A DNA stretch of 64,000 bases from contig NZ_JADCDB010000006.1 in NCBI RefSeq assembly GCF_020252395.1, forward strand, positions 1-64,000. Direction: 5' to 3'. Below the pieces are notes generated by a model, which saw nothing but the letters and a program-made list of their open reading frames with translations, searched no databases and was not told where the DNA came from. A program made the translations under genes and the position numbers. This stretch comes from Aestuariivirga sp. GTDB lineage: Bacteria > Pseudomonadota > Alphaproteobacteria > Rhizobiales > Aestuariivirgaceae. Positions 1 to 7,165 of this stretch are shown piece by piece (position 1 is the first letter of the stretch; each line of letters begins with the position of its first letter).

Positions 1-97
1 CGGCCAAAAACGCTCATGAACTTCATCATTCGCACAACCCTTCGGGCTTCCGTCCGGCTCATGCTGACCCCCAAAAAAGGGCCAGCCTACCGGACAG

Positions 98-134
98 ATC
101 GTGTGCTACTTAAACCGGTCATATCGTGTGCTAC
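98..134. repeat. 12-bp direct repeat, period 25
   Basis: The 12-mer ATCGTGTGCTAC occurs exactly at 98-109 and again at 123-134, about 85 bp upstream of the permease start. A repeat with this helical-turn-like spacing could be an operator, but no matching known motif is recognised. The repeat is seen directly; its function is unknown. Confidence 0.5.
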
Positions 135-217
135 CGACAGACCCGCCCCGCCGGCCTTGCCAAAGCGGGGAATGTGTCCTCTCATGCGGCCCGTTGCACA
201 ATAACGGGAGCAGCGGC

Positions 218-1261
218 ATGGGAGAGGGCGGCAGCGGGACGGCGGGGCGTTCCGCCATCGGGGGCATGCTTCTCGTATGCACCGTCATCATCGTGCTCGC
301 CGCGCTGTCCTGGGGCGAGATGGTGTTTGCGCCCGCCGCCTTCGCGGTGTTCATCGTGATGGTGGTTTGGCCGGTGCAGGCCTGGCTGCAGCAGCGCATG
401 CCGCGCATGCTGGCGATGCCGATCACCATCGTGGCGACGCTGGTTTGCATCGCTTTCCTGCTCCTGCTCTTCGCCTGGGGCATCAGCGTGATCGGGCAGT
501 GGCTGGTGGGCAATGCGGCGCGATTCCAGGCGATCTACCAGGCCGCCACAGACTGGCTCGAAGGCCATGGCGTGGTGCTGGCGGGGGCCCTGTCCGACAG
601 CTTCAACATGGGCTGGGTGGTGCGCTTCGTGCAGTCGCTGGCGGCGCGGCTCAACGGGCTCGCCGGCTTCGCGACGCTTGTCTTCGCCTTCGCGGTGCTG
701 GGGCTTCTCGAGGCCGAGGACCTCGCCAGCCGCCTCACCAAAGCGGGCCGCCGCTTCGGCGGGGTGGACGTGGTGGCGGCGGGGCGCGAGACAGCGCGGC
801 ATTTCGGCAAATACATGCTGGTGCGCAGCATCGCCAGCGTGACCACGGGGGCCGCCGTGTGGCTGGTGGCCTGGGGCGTGGGGCTGGAGCACCCCGCGGC
901 CTGGGCGGCGATCGCCTTCACACTCAACTACATTCCCTTCCTCGGGCCGCTGGTGGCCACACTGCTGCCCACCGTCTTCGCGCTGCTGCAGTTCGAATCG
1001 CTGCAGGTGGCGGCGGTCGTGCTGGTATCGCTGACCGCGGTGCAGTTCGTGATCGGCAGCTACCTCGAGCCGGTGTTCACCGGCTCCACCCTGTCGATCT
1101 CGCCCTTCGCGGTGATGTTCGTGGTCTTCCTGTGGAGCATGCTGTGGGGGCTGACGGGCGCCTTCATCGGCGTTCCTGTGCTGGTGGCGGCGATGACGGT
1201 GTGCAAGCAGATACCGGCGATGCGCTGGCTCATTGTCATGCTGTCCGGCGGCAAGGGTTAG
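218..1261 (+). CDS. AI-2E family transporter (putative permease)
   Basis: Inner-membrane protein of 347 residues, the usual size for the AI-2E/PerM family (about 350). Two hydrophobic blocks near the N-terminus are followed by a soluble stretch and then a C-terminal run of helices. The C-terminal part carries the family-typical LNYIPFLGPLVA segment and a final LWGLTGAFIGVPVL segment. Members export small solutes or act as Na+/H+ antiporters; the substrate here cannot be told. The start at 218 is chosen because GGGAG lies about 8 nt upstream and the hydrophobic region begins soon after. An in-frame extension to 101 would add 39 residues of non-coding character. It stands alone, with nothing upstream to suggest an operon. 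Confidence 0.85.
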   Translation: MGEGGSGTAGRSAIGGMLLVCTVIIVLAALSWGEMVFAPAAFAVFIVMVVWPVQAWLQQRMPRMLAMPITIVATLVCIAFLLLLFAWGISVIGQWLVGNAARFQAIYQAATDWLEGHGVVLAGALSDSFNMGWVVRFVQSLAARLNGLAGFATLVFAFAVLGLLEAEDLASRLTKAGRRFGGVDVVAAGRETARHFGKYMLVRSIASVTTGAAVWLVAWGVGLEHPAAWAAIAFTLNYIPFLGPLVATLLPTVFALLQFESLQVAAVVLVSLTAVQFVIGSYLEPVFTGSTLSISPFAVMFVVFLWSMLWGLTGAFIGVPVLVAAMTVCKQIPAMRWLIVMLSGGKG

Positions 1262-1376
1262 CGCCGCCCGGTCCGGGCGCTTACGCGGTGACTTCGCGGC
1301 GAGGTTGCACCAGCGGATGTTCCGATCAGGCGGAATCACCTAATCGGTTAGAACATGCGCAAGATCAAGAGCTTGA

Positions 1377-1417
1377 GCATGATCCGCGAGAGTGGGTTCC
1401 ACTTTTGCGGATCATGC
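1377..1417. repeat. Palindromic intergenic element (copy 1)
   Basis: An 11-bp perfect inverted repeat (GCATGATCCGC at 1377-1387, GCGGATCATGC at 1407-1417) flanks a 19-nt centre containing GGGTTCCACTTTT. The ATCATGC arms and the TTCCACTTTT centre resemble the palindromic elements scattered between genes in many Rhizobiales genomes. It could fold in RNA, but no T-run follows, so it is not called a terminator. A diverged relative lies near 27982-28028. Confidence 0.6.
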
Positions 1418-1461
1418 GTTAGGATTGGGCGGGTTTTCGATCTTCCGGACGGGAGAGGGCC

Positions 1462-2241
1462 ATGGGACCTGCAATGACGATCGGACGCCGGAAGTTCGGC
1501 GGTTTGCTGGCGGGGGCGGCCACTGCCGCGTTCGGCGGTGCGGGCCCGGCGCGCGCCGCGGGGCCTGACGCCGCCGGCGCCATCAACGGCATGCTGGACG
1601 CATTGCAAACCGCCGGGGCGCTGTCCTTCACCGCCGCCATGAGCCGGGACCGGTGCCGGCGGTGCCTCGCCGCCGACGCGAAGTTCGGCGCCTCGGTGGC
1701 GAAGTACGGGCTGAAGACGCTGGGCAGCCGGGCGAGCGTGGCGTTCCAGCGCTCCGGCAGTCTGTTCGCTGTCTTCGGCGCGGGCGGCGAGCCCGACGTG
1801 CAATTGTCGATCGCGGGCGGCGAGGCAACGCTGTTCCGCCCTTCGCTGGCCGCCAAGACGGTGCTGAAACTGGCGCCGGAAAAGGGCGCTGCCTTTATGG
1901 TGCCCGGCCTATTCATTCCCTTCCTCGGCCTGCTGGCGGATGACCCGGCGGCGGCCTTGTTCGGCGGCGTCGATTCGGTGACGCCGATCGCCCGGTTCCA
2001 GCCGGAACAGACGACGATTGCCGCCGTCATGGGCGGCCGCTTCACTGGCGAAGTTTGGGTGGACGCGAGCACGGGCCTGCCGGCGCGCATCCTCGGAACC
2101 TGGTTCGCCGCCGGCGGCGTGGCGGCCAGCGCGGCGGTGTTCCTCTCCGGCTGGTCGCGCGAGGTTCCCGCGGCCGGCGCCGTCGCGGTGAAGCCGCTCG
2201 ACGGCGCGAAGAGCGTGGAGTTGGAGGCGCTGGGCCTCTGA
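1462..2241 (+). CDS. Tat-exported protein, DUF2092-like
   Basis: Protein of 259 residues of unknown function. The N-terminus has a twin-arginine signal (GRRKFGG, then an alanine/glycine-rich hydrophobic stretch ending near ARA), so export by Tat or Sec is likely. A CRRC pair follows in the mature part. The pattern of short beta-type segments resembles the DUF2092/LolA-like periplasmic fold, but this is a weak resemblance read by eye. The start at 1462 has GGGAG about 6 nt upstream; an alternative ATG at 1474 would still keep the signal. It lies tail to tail with the GntR regulator, 7 nt apart, so the two share almost no terminator space. Confidence 0.6.
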   Translation: MGPAMTIGRRKFGGLLAGAATAAFGGAGPARAAGPDAAGAINGMLDALQTAGALSFTAAMSRDRCRRCLAADAKFGASVAKYGLKTLGSRASVAFQRSGSLFAVFGAGGEPDVQLSIAGGEATLFRPSLAAKTVLKLAPEKGAAFMVPGLFIPFLGLLADDPAAALFGGVDSVTPIARFQPEQTTIAAVMGGRFTGEVWVDASTGLPARILGTWFAAGGVAASAAVFLSGWSREVPAAGAVAVKPLDGAKSVELEALGL

Positions 2242-2248
2242 GCCCTCC

Positions 2249-2965
2249 TCAGCCGGATGGCGGCGGGCCTGCCGCCTGTTCGCGCAGCAGCGCGCGGGCG
2301 ATGGCGGCGGCCATGGTGACGTGGCCGCGGCTGGCGGCTGCCGCGGCCTCAGGCTTTCGTTGCTCGATGGCGGCGAAAATCTTCTGCATCTGGCCGAGCC
2401 CGGTGGTGGCGCGGCCTGGGGAGGCAATGGTCATGGCGCGCAGCCAGCTGATGCGGCTGTTGAGGCGCTTTACCACCTCCCACGCCACGCGCTTGCCGCC
2501 GGCGGCGAACATTGCCTCGTAAAAGCGCGTGGTGGAGAGAATGACGCCGTGATGGTCGCCTGCCGCATAGCCGGCCGCGATGGCGGACAGCGCATCGCGC
2601 ATCGCGGCAAGCTGCTCAGGCGTGGCGCTTTGTGCTGCATCATGGGCGGCGGTCGATTCCAGAAGGGCACGGATTTCATAGATCTGTTCGGCCGCCTCCG
2701 GCTCGAGCCTCGCCACGATGGGGCCGTGGTGGGGGATGGAGGTGACCAAGCCCTCCGCCTCAAGATGGCGGATCACCTCGCGCACCACAGAGCGGCTGAC
2801 GCCCAGCTGCCCGCACAGGTCACGCTCGGTGAGGCGGCTGCCGGGCGGGAAATGATGTTCGACAATGGCCGTGCGCAGCCGCTCCAGCGCCAGTTCGCGC
2901 AGGGTGGGCGGCGCTTCGGCGATGCGCAGGCCCGGACGGCGCGAGGGCGGGTTCGCAAGAGTCAC
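2249..2965 (-). CDS. GntR-family regulator, FCD type
   Basis: DNA-binding repressor of 238 residues. A winged helix-turn-helix occupies about residues 22-87 (LTERDLCGQLGVSRSVVREV is the recognition core), followed by an all-helical FCD ligand domain. The usual FCD metal histidine in an FH pair is Tyr here (TTRFYEAMF), while a later His (RGHVTMA) remains, so metal binding may be altered. The start is GTG. It is divergent from the DUF1185-hydrolase-LLM-ALDH operon and shares a 99-bp control region holding a strong promoter and palindromes. By the usual rule for such layouts it probably represses that operon and is released by a pathway substrate. The ligand is unknown. Confidence 0.9.
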   Translation of the reverse strand: MTLANPPSRRPGLRIAEAPPTLRELALERLRTAIVEHHFPPGSRLTERDLCGQLGVSRSVVREVIRHLEAEGLVTSIPHHGPIVARLEPEAAEQIYEIRALLESTAAHDAAQSATPEQLAAMRDALSAIAAGYAAGDHHGVILSTTRFYEAMFAAGGKRVAWEVVKRLNSRISWLRAMTIASPGRATTGLGQMQKIFAAIEQRKPEAAAAASRGHVTMAAAIARALLREQAAGPPPSG

Positions 2966-2983
2966 GATATTACCAAGCTATTG

Positions 2984-3032
2984 AAAAAATTGGAATTTTT
3001 TAGTTGACCTGTATTGTGTACGATCTTACAAT
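2984..3032 (+). promoter_or_regulatory. Sigma-70 promoter with candidate GntR operators
   Basis: TTGACC at 3004-3009 and TACAAT at 3027-3032 are separated by exactly 17 bp, a near-consensus promoter for the DUF1185 operon. Directly upstream is a perfect 18-bp palindrome at 2984-3001 (AAAAAATT, GG, AATTTTTT). Overlapping the spacer and -10 is a 20-bp imperfect dyad at 3013-3032 that begins ATTGT and ends ACAAT. This resembles operators of FCD-type GntR regulators and would block RNA polymerase if occupied. The promoter match is seen; the operator role is inferred. Confidence 0.75.
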
Positions 3033-3064
3033 GTTCATTCAAGAGCTTTTCGGGCCCCGCGCAC

Positions 3065-3655
3065 ATGGCACTTCAGCTTCGCAAGACCTTCAGCCTCACC
3101 GAGCGCACTTTCATCGAGGGGGGCAAGGCGGCGCCGAAGCCGCTGACCTTTTTTGCCGCCGCGGCGGTGTTGACCAACCCCTGGGCGGGGCGCGGCTTCG
3201 TCGACGATCTTAAGCCGGAGATCCTGGAGATCGCTCCCAAGCTGGGCCAGCTGCTGACCGGCATGATCCTCGAGATGGCAGGTTCGGGCGACTCAGTGGA
3301 AGGATACGGCAAGGCCGCCGTGGTGGGCGCGGACGGCGAGGTGGAACACGCCTCCGCACTGATTCACACGCTGCGCTTCGGCAATCATTTCCGCAAGGCG
3401 GTGGGCGCCAAGAGCTATCTCGCCTTTACCAACACGCGGGGGCCGCCCAATGCGCCGGTCATGATCCCCCTGATGCACAAGGCGGATGAGGGCATGCGCT
3501 CGCATTACCTCACAATCCAGTTCGCTATCCCCGATGCGCCGGCCGCCGGCGAGATCGTGGTGGCGCTCGGCGCGTCTATCGGCGGGCGTCCGCACCACCG
3601 CATCGGCGACCGCTATCAGGACCTGAAGGAGCTGGACGGCACCAGCAATGCCTGA
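3065..3655 (+). CDS. Amino acid synthesis family protein, DUF1185
   Basis: Protein of 196 residues matching the PF06684 (DUF1185) family over its full length. Family structures were reported to have a variant of the chorismate-mutase/YjgF-like fold and were linked to amino-acid metabolism, but the reaction is not known. The start at 3065 (MALQLRKTFSL) is chosen because it matches where the family begins and lies about 30 bp from the -10 box. It is the first gene of the GntR-controlled operon and overlaps the hydrolase gene by 8 nt. A RidA-like fold beside an LLM monooxygenase and an alpha/beta hydrolase recalls RutC in pyrimidine ring opening; this parallel is inference. Confidence 0.8.
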   Translation: MALQLRKTFSLTERTFIEGGKAAPKPLTFFAAAAVLTNPWAGRGFVDDLKPEILEIAPKLGQLLTGMILEMAGSGDSVEGYGKAAVVGADGEVEHASALIHTLRFGNHFRKAVGAKSYLAFTNTRGPPNAPVMIPLMHKADEGMRSHYLTIQFAIPDAPAAGEIVVALGASIGGRPHHRIGDRYQDLKELDGTSNA

Positions 3656-4472
3656 GCCTGCCCTCCGCCAGATCCGCAACGGCATCGCCTGGCTCGAGAA
3701 GGGGCAGGGCGAGCCGCTGCTGCTGATCCATGGTGTGGGACTGAATGCGGAGGCCTGGGAGCCGCAGATCGCGGCTCTATCCAAAACCTGCCGGGTGATC
3801 GCACTCGACATGCCGGGCCATGGCGCCAGCGCGCTCCGTGGGGCTGAACTCGCGGACTATGTGGCGCAGGCCGCCGGCCTGCTCGACGAGCTGGGCATTG
3901 CGCAGGCCAATGTGGTGGGCCACTCCATGGGCGGGCTGGTGGCCATCGGGCTGGCCCTGGCGCAGCCTGAACGCGTGCTGCGGCTTGGCGTGCTCAATTC
4001 GGTCTATGAGAGGCCGCCGGACGCCCGCCGCGCGGTGGAGGCGCGCGCCGCCGAAATCGCGCTGAGCGGCACTTGCGGCGACATCGAACAGCCGGTCCGC
4101 CGCTGGCTGGGCGAGGGTGACACGCCACTGCACCGGCAATTGCGCGCCTGGCTCTCCGCCATGGACCCTGCCGCCTATGCGCAGGCCTACAAGATCTTCG
4201 CCGCGGGCGACCGGCTGTTTTCCGGCCGGCTGGGCGCGCTGACCATGCCCGCGCTGTTCGCCGCCGGATCGGACGATCCCAACTCGACGCCGGAGATGGC
4301 GGAGGCCATGGCCGCCGCGGCGCCGCGCGGCACGGCGGCGGTGCTTGCCGGCCAGCGCCATATGATGACTCTGGTGGACGCTGAAGGCGCCACACGGCTG
4401 ATCCGCGATCTGCTGAGCCAGCCGCTTGAATCCGTCCAAGCGAGGCGGCGGTTCCTGGATGAAAGGCGGTGA
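3648..4472 (+). CDS. Alpha/beta hydrolase
   Basis: Soluble hydrolase of 274 residues. The oxyanion-hole segment LLIHGVG is near residue 25, the nucleophile elbow GHSMGG puts the catalytic Ser at about 93, and a late GQRHMM supplies the likely catalytic His. The fold is of the type seen in ester, lactone and C-C bond hydrolases such as RutD and BphD relatives, so it may hydrolyse the product of the neighbouring monooxygenase. It overlaps the DUF1185 gene by 8 nt and ends 3 nt before the LLM gene, indicating co-translation. The substrate cannot be told. Confidence 0.88.
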   Translation: MPEPALRQIRNGIAWLEKGQGEPLLLIHGVGLNAEAWEPQIAALSKTCRVIALDMPGHGASALRGAELADYVAQAAGLLDELGIAQANVVGHSMGGLVAIGLALAQPERVLRLGVLNSVYERPPDARRAVEARAAEIALSGTCGDIEQPVRRWLGEGDTPLHRQLRAWLSAMDPAAYAQAYKIFAAGDRLFSGRLGALTMPALFAAGSDDPNSTPEMAEAMAAAAPRGTAAVLAGQRHMMTLVDAEGATRLIRDLLSQPLESVQARRRFLDERR

Positions 4473-4475
4473 CCG

Positions 4476-5513
4476 ATGAAATTCTCACTCTTCGTGCACA
4501 TGGAGCGCATCAGCCCGGAGCAGAGCCACAGGGAGCTTTACCGGCAGATGGTGGAGCTCTGCGAGATGGCCGACACCGGCGGCTTCCACGCCATCTGGAC
4601 CGGCGAGCACCACGGCATGGATTTCACCATCGCGCCCAACCCGCTGATCAACATCGCCGACCTGGCACGGCGCACCAAGAACGTGCGGCTCGGCACCGGC
4701 ACGGTGGTGGCGCCCTTCTGGCACCCCATCAAGCTTGCGGGCGAGGCGGCGATGACCGACATCATCTGCGATGGCCGGCTCGACCTCGGGATCGCGCGCG
4801 GCGCCTACAGTTTCGAATATCAGCGCATGGGCAAGGACCTGACCCCGATGAGTGCGGGCGAGCAGATGCGCGAGATGGTGCCCATGCTGCGCAAGCTGTG
4901 GGAGGGCGACTACACGCATGACGGCAAGTATTGGCAGTTTCCCAGGACAACCGCCTCGCCCAAGCCCCTGCAGAAGGGCGGCGTGCCCATCTGGGTGGCG
5001 GCGCGCGATCCCATGTCGCATGATTTCGCGGTGGCCAACCACTGCGGCGTGCAGGTCACGCCGCTGCACTTGGGGGACGCGGAGGTCGAAGTGCTGATGG
5101 GCCGCTTCAAGGCCGCCTGCAAGGCGCACCCGGAGGTGACGCGCCCGAAGATCATGCTGCTGATGCATGGCTACTGCGGCGCGGACGACGCCGATGTGCG
5201 GCAGGGTGCGGAAGACCTTCGGCGATTCTATTGCTACTTTGCGGCCTGGTTCAAGAACGAGAAGCCGGTCAGCCAGGCCCTGATCGAGGCGCTGAGCCCC
5301 GATGAGATGGACGCGATGGAGCAATACGCCACGGACAAGATGCTGGCCAACACGGTGACCGGCACGCCCGATCAGGTGATCGCGCGGCTAAAGACATATG
5401 AGGCGATGGGTTATGACGAGTTCAGCCTGTGGATCGACTCGATGATGCCGGCGGAGCGCAAGAAGGCCTCGCTGCAGCGCTTCATCGACCATGTGCTTCC
5501 GGCCTTCCGGTGA
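4476..5513 (+). CDS. LLM-class flavin-dependent monooxygenase
   Basis: Protein of 345 residues of the bacterial luciferase-like TIM-barrel family. The start MKFSLFVHMERI, the TGTVVAPFWHP segment and the RLDLGIARGA segment are typical, as is the C-terminal GTPDQVIARL stretch. These enzymes use reduced FMN and O2 to oxidise carbonyl, sulfonate or heterocyclic compounds. No flavin reductase gene lies in the operon, so FMNH2 must come from elsewhere or the enzyme uses F420 or NADPH; F420 use is less likely in this lineage. It lies between the hydrolase and aldehyde dehydrogenase genes, so oxidation, hydrolysis and aldehyde oxidation appear to be linked steps. Confidence 0.88.
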   Translation: MKFSLFVHMERISPEQSHRELYRQMVELCEMADTGGFHAIWTGEHHGMDFTIAPNPLINIADLARRTKNVRLGTGTVVAPFWHPIKLAGEAAMTDIICDGRLDLGIARGAYSFEYQRMGKDLTPMSAGEQMREMVPMLRKLWEGDYTHDGKYWQFPRTTASPKPLQKGGVPIWVAARDPMSHDFAVANHCGVQVTPLHLGDAEVEVLMGRFKAACKAHPEVTRPKIMLLMHGYCGADDADVRQGAEDLRRFYCYFAAWFKNEKPVSQALIEALSPDEMDAMEQYATDKMLANTVTGTPDQVIARLKTYEAMGYDEFSLWIDSMMPAERKKASLQRFIDHVLPAFR

Positions 5514-6985
5514 ACGGCATGCGGCGCTTCCAGCACTTGATCGGCGGCCAATTCGAGGATGGCGCGGAGAGCTTCGCGAGCATCAACCCCGCAACGGGCG
5601 CGGCATGGGCGCTGATGCCGCGCGCCGGCGCAGCGGATGTGGACCGCGCCGTCACCGCCGCGCACCGTGCGCTGAATGACCAGGCCTGGCGCGGGCTCAC
5701 TGCCACGCAGCGCGGCAAGTTGCTCTACCGGCTCGCCGATCTCGTGGCGGAGAATGCCCAGGCGCTCGCGGAACTCGAGACCGCCGACACCGGCAAGATC
5801 ATCCGCGAGACCTCCGCCCAGATCGCCTATGTGGCCGAATACTACCGTTACTTCGCGGGGCTGGCCGACAAGCTGCAGGGCGCGCACTTGCCCATCGACA
5901 AGCCCGGCATGGACGTGTGGCTGAGGCGCGAGCCGATCGGCGTGGTCGCGGCCGTCGTGCCGTGGAACTCGCAGCTCTTCCTGTCCGCGGTGAAGCTGGG
6001 CCCCGCGCTCGCCGCGGGCTGCACCGTGGTGCTGAAGGCTTCGGAAGACGGGCCGGCGCCTCTGCTTGAATTCGCCAGGCTCGTTCAGCAGGCGGGCTTC
6101 CCGCCGGGCGTGGTCAATGTCATCACCGGCTTCGGCCCCGATTGCGGCCAGGTGCTGACGTCGCACCCGCTCGTCGCGCGCATTGCCTTCACCGGCGGGC
6201 CCGGGACGGCGCGCCACGTGATGCGCAATGCGGCAGAGAACCTCGCCCACGTCACGCTGGAGCTGGGCGGCAAGTCGCCCGTCGTCGTGTTCGAAGATGC
6301 CGATCTTGGCTCGACGGCCAATGCCGTGGTGGCGGGTATTTTCGCGGCCACCGGACAGTCCTGCGTGGCAGGCTCGCGCCTCATCGTGCAGCACGCCATC
6401 AAGGACGCGCTGCTGGCGGCGCTGAAAGCCAAGGCCGAGGCCATCGTCATCGGCGCCCCGCAGGAGCGCGCCACCGAAATGGGGCCGCTCGCCACGCAGC
6501 GGCAGCGGAACCACATCGAGAAGGTGGTGACGGAAAGCCTCTCGGCGGGCGCCAGGCTCGTCACCGGCGGCAGCGCGCCCCAGGGGATGCAAGGCTTCTA
6601 CTATCGCCCCACCATCCTGGACTGCAGCGGCACGGAGGCTCAAGCCATCTCGACCGAACTCTTCGGGCCAGTTCTTGCCGTGCTCGGCTTCGAGACGGAG
6701 GACGACGCGGTGCGGCTTGCCAATGCCACGCCTTATGGTCTGGCCGCGGGCGTGTTCACCCGCAACCTGGCGCGCGCCCATCGCCTGACGCGCGACATCC
6801 GCGCCGGTGTTGTCTGGATCAATACCTATCGCGCCGTGTCGCCCATGGCGCCCTTCGGCGGCTTCGGACTTTCCGGTTCGGGCCGCGAGGGCGGGCTCGA
6901 GTCGGTCCTCGATTATACGCGGGCGAAGACCGTGTGGCTGCGGACCTCCGACGACCCGATCCCCGACCCTTTCGTGATGCGCTGA
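5510..6985 (+). CDS. NAD(P)+-dependent aldehyde dehydrogenase
   Basis: Enzyme of about 491 residues, normal family length. It oxidises an aldehyde to the acid. The oxyanion Asn is in VPWNSQLF, the catalytic Glu in LELGGKSP, and the catalytic Cys in TGQSCVAGSR. The GTG at 5510 overlaps the TGA of the LLM gene (GTGA), favouring coupled translation from it. An ATG at 5519 (MRRFQHLIGG) is a close alternative and would shorten the protein by three residues. It is the last gene of the GntR-controlled operon and presumably handles an aldehyde made upstream. A longer reading frame continues back to 5429 but lies inside the LLM gene. Confidence 0.9.
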   Translation: MNGMRRFQHLIGGQFEDGAESFASINPATGAAWALMPRAGAADVDRAVTAAHRALNDQAWRGLTATQRGKLLYRLADLVAENAQALAELETADTGKIIRETSAQIAYVAEYYRYFAGLADKLQGAHLPIDKPGMDVWLRREPIGVVAAVVPWNSQLFLSAVKLGPALAAGCTVVLKASEDGPAPLLEFARLVQQAGFPPGVVNVITGFGPDCGQVLTSHPLVARIAFTGGPGTARHVMRNAAENLAHVTLELGGKSPVVVFEDADLGSTANAVVAGIFAATGQSCVAGSRLIVQHAIKDALLAALKAKAEAIVIGAPQERATEMGPLATQRQRNHIEKVVTESLSAGARLVTGGSAPQGMQGFYYRPTILDCSGTEAQAISTELFGPVLAVLGFETEDDAVRLANATPYGLAAGVFTRNLARAHRLTRDIRAGVVWINTYRAVSPMAPFGGFGLSGSGREGGLESVLDYTRAKTVWLRTSDDPIPDPFVMR

Positions 6986-7165
6986 GGGGCACCTCAGTTC
7001 TCGCCGCCGGCCTGCTTCAGCACGGTGAGGAGGCCGGTGTCCGGCGCGATGCTATTGGCGGCGTTGCACCGCCGGCCGCGCCGATCGCGGGCTTGGCGGG
7101 TTCCGGTTTTCCGCTAAAGTCGAACGCCGGACATCGGGACGCGGTGCAGAGAGGAAAGCGTGATC

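Noticed and set aside
182-1339. Long minus-strand open frame opposite the AI-2E permease, and similar ones opposite adenine deaminase, multicopper oxidase and secA
   Set aside because: High GC makes long antisense frames by chance; their translations are rich in His/Arg/Gly without domains, while the opposite strand encodes clear families.
6986-7165. A minus-strand coding tail (TGLLTVLKQAGGEN then stop) in the gap before adenine deaminase
   Set aside because: The frame is cut by a stop after about 50 codons, has no start and no recognised family; too short to separate from chance in GC-rich DNA.
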